The translations under genes were made by a program, and so were the position numbers. The notes below the pieces were generated by a model. It was not told where the DNA came from. It did not search any database and was given only the letters and a program-made list of their open reading frames with translations. From Reutealis trisperma (lineage: Eukaryota; Streptophyta; Magnoliopsida; Malpighiales; Euphorbiaceae), in NCBI GenBank assembly GCA_947687605.1, contig CANTUT010000927.1:245001-309000 (forward strand): 64,000 nt of DNA. Direction: 5' to 3'. How positions within the stretch are numbered: the stretch's first letter is position 1; each line of letters starts with the position of its first letter. Of this stretch, positions 63,656 through 64,000 are shown one piece after another.

Positions 63656-64000
63656 ATGTCAAAGGCGAGCGACACTGACAGTGGGTGGGAAGGGAGGTAT
63701 CTCAATGCTTACTATAGGTGTGGGAGGCTAGCTAGAATCAAAATATTTGAATCCATTAACAACCCACACAAGCTATATTACTATTGTACTTTGAATCGGT
63801 GTGGCACAAGCCAGCTAATACCTTCATATCAACTTCCACCGCCCACACAATTGACTCTCCAACAATCTTCTAAGCTCGATCGATGGCTAATATTTAATGG
63901 TTTAATAGGTGAGGTGTTGTGGCTACAAATTGAGAATCGTAATGTTTATGGGAAAATTGAAGGATTGGATTCTTCTTTGGCTTTCTTGAAGATGTTGATT
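63656..64000 (+). CDS. Partial GRF-like zinc-finger ORF, runs off the window
   Basis: ATG at 63656 opens an uninterrupted frame of 115 codons to the window edge. It starts MSKASDTDSGWEGRYLNAYY, then RCGRLARIK (C22), then NNPHKLYYYC (C44) and NRCG (C49). This fits the GRF pattern (CG..A...S..NP.R.YY.C...CG) but lacks the F.W.D end, and a proline/glutamine-rich linker follows. Residues after about 75 have no motif I recognise. It is divergent from the intact GRF gene, about 660 bases away. It may be a diverged paralogue or the first exon of a larger gene. Confidence 0.5.
   Translation, partial: MSKASDTDSGWEGRYLNAYYRCGRLARIKIFESINNPHKLYYYCTLNRCGTSQLIPSYQLPPPTQLTLQQSSKLDRWLIFNGLIGEVLWLQIENRNVYGKIEGLDSSLAFLKMLI

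Overview
This is plant nuclear DNA, most likely from a woody dicot. It is AT-rich, has intron-containing genes with GT-AG splice sites, and is dominated by decayed Ty3/gypsy LTR retrotransposons. The species cannot be told from the sequence alone.

Layout. From 1 to about 40 kb there is a graveyard of nested gypsy elements. (a) 1-5352: a plus-strand Athila/Tat-like remnant with an LTR end, a broken integrase, an env-like/ORF1-type open region and a polypurine tract. (b) 5353-8358: a minus-strand relative with LTR, polypurine tract, an (ATTTTT)n array and an integrase C-terminus. (c) 8359-11891: LTRs of a second family (here 'X') in both orientations, with a minus-strand gag and a Met-tRNA primer binding site. 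(d) 11892-22737: a third family ('Y', chromovirus/Tekay-like, LTRs of about 3.2 kb). It comprises a plus-strand LTR, then a tail-to-tail minus-strand element with gag, protease, an extra coiled-coil/CCHC ORF ahead of gag, a primer binding site and a truncated 5' LTR. (e) 22738-28330: an internally deleted Tat/Ogre-like element on the minus strand. (f) 28331-32330: the 3' end and a complete LTR of another Y element. (g) 32331-39932: further LTR relics, including two minus-strand copies in tandem ('Z').

The one clearly intact, conserved host gene is VPS3 (42055-57548, minus strand). I resolved it into 14 exons with consistent phases, giving 1003 residues. It is the plant CORVET tethering subunit for endosome-to-vacuole traffic. 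Its introns carry microsatellites, a 24-G tract and a solo LTR with a 5-bp target duplication.

From 57.5 kb to the end lies a Mutator-like (MULE) transposase pseudogene on the plus strand. It is followed by a two-exon GRF-type zinc-finger gene on the minus strand and by the start of another GRF-like ORF on the plus strand that runs off the window. A third, decayed GRF-like copy lies just downstream of VPS3. GRF-type genes therefore flank both VPS3 and the MULE, which suggests they travel with, or were amplified by, transposons.

I found no tRNA or rRNA genes, CRISPR arrays or bacterial-type operons.
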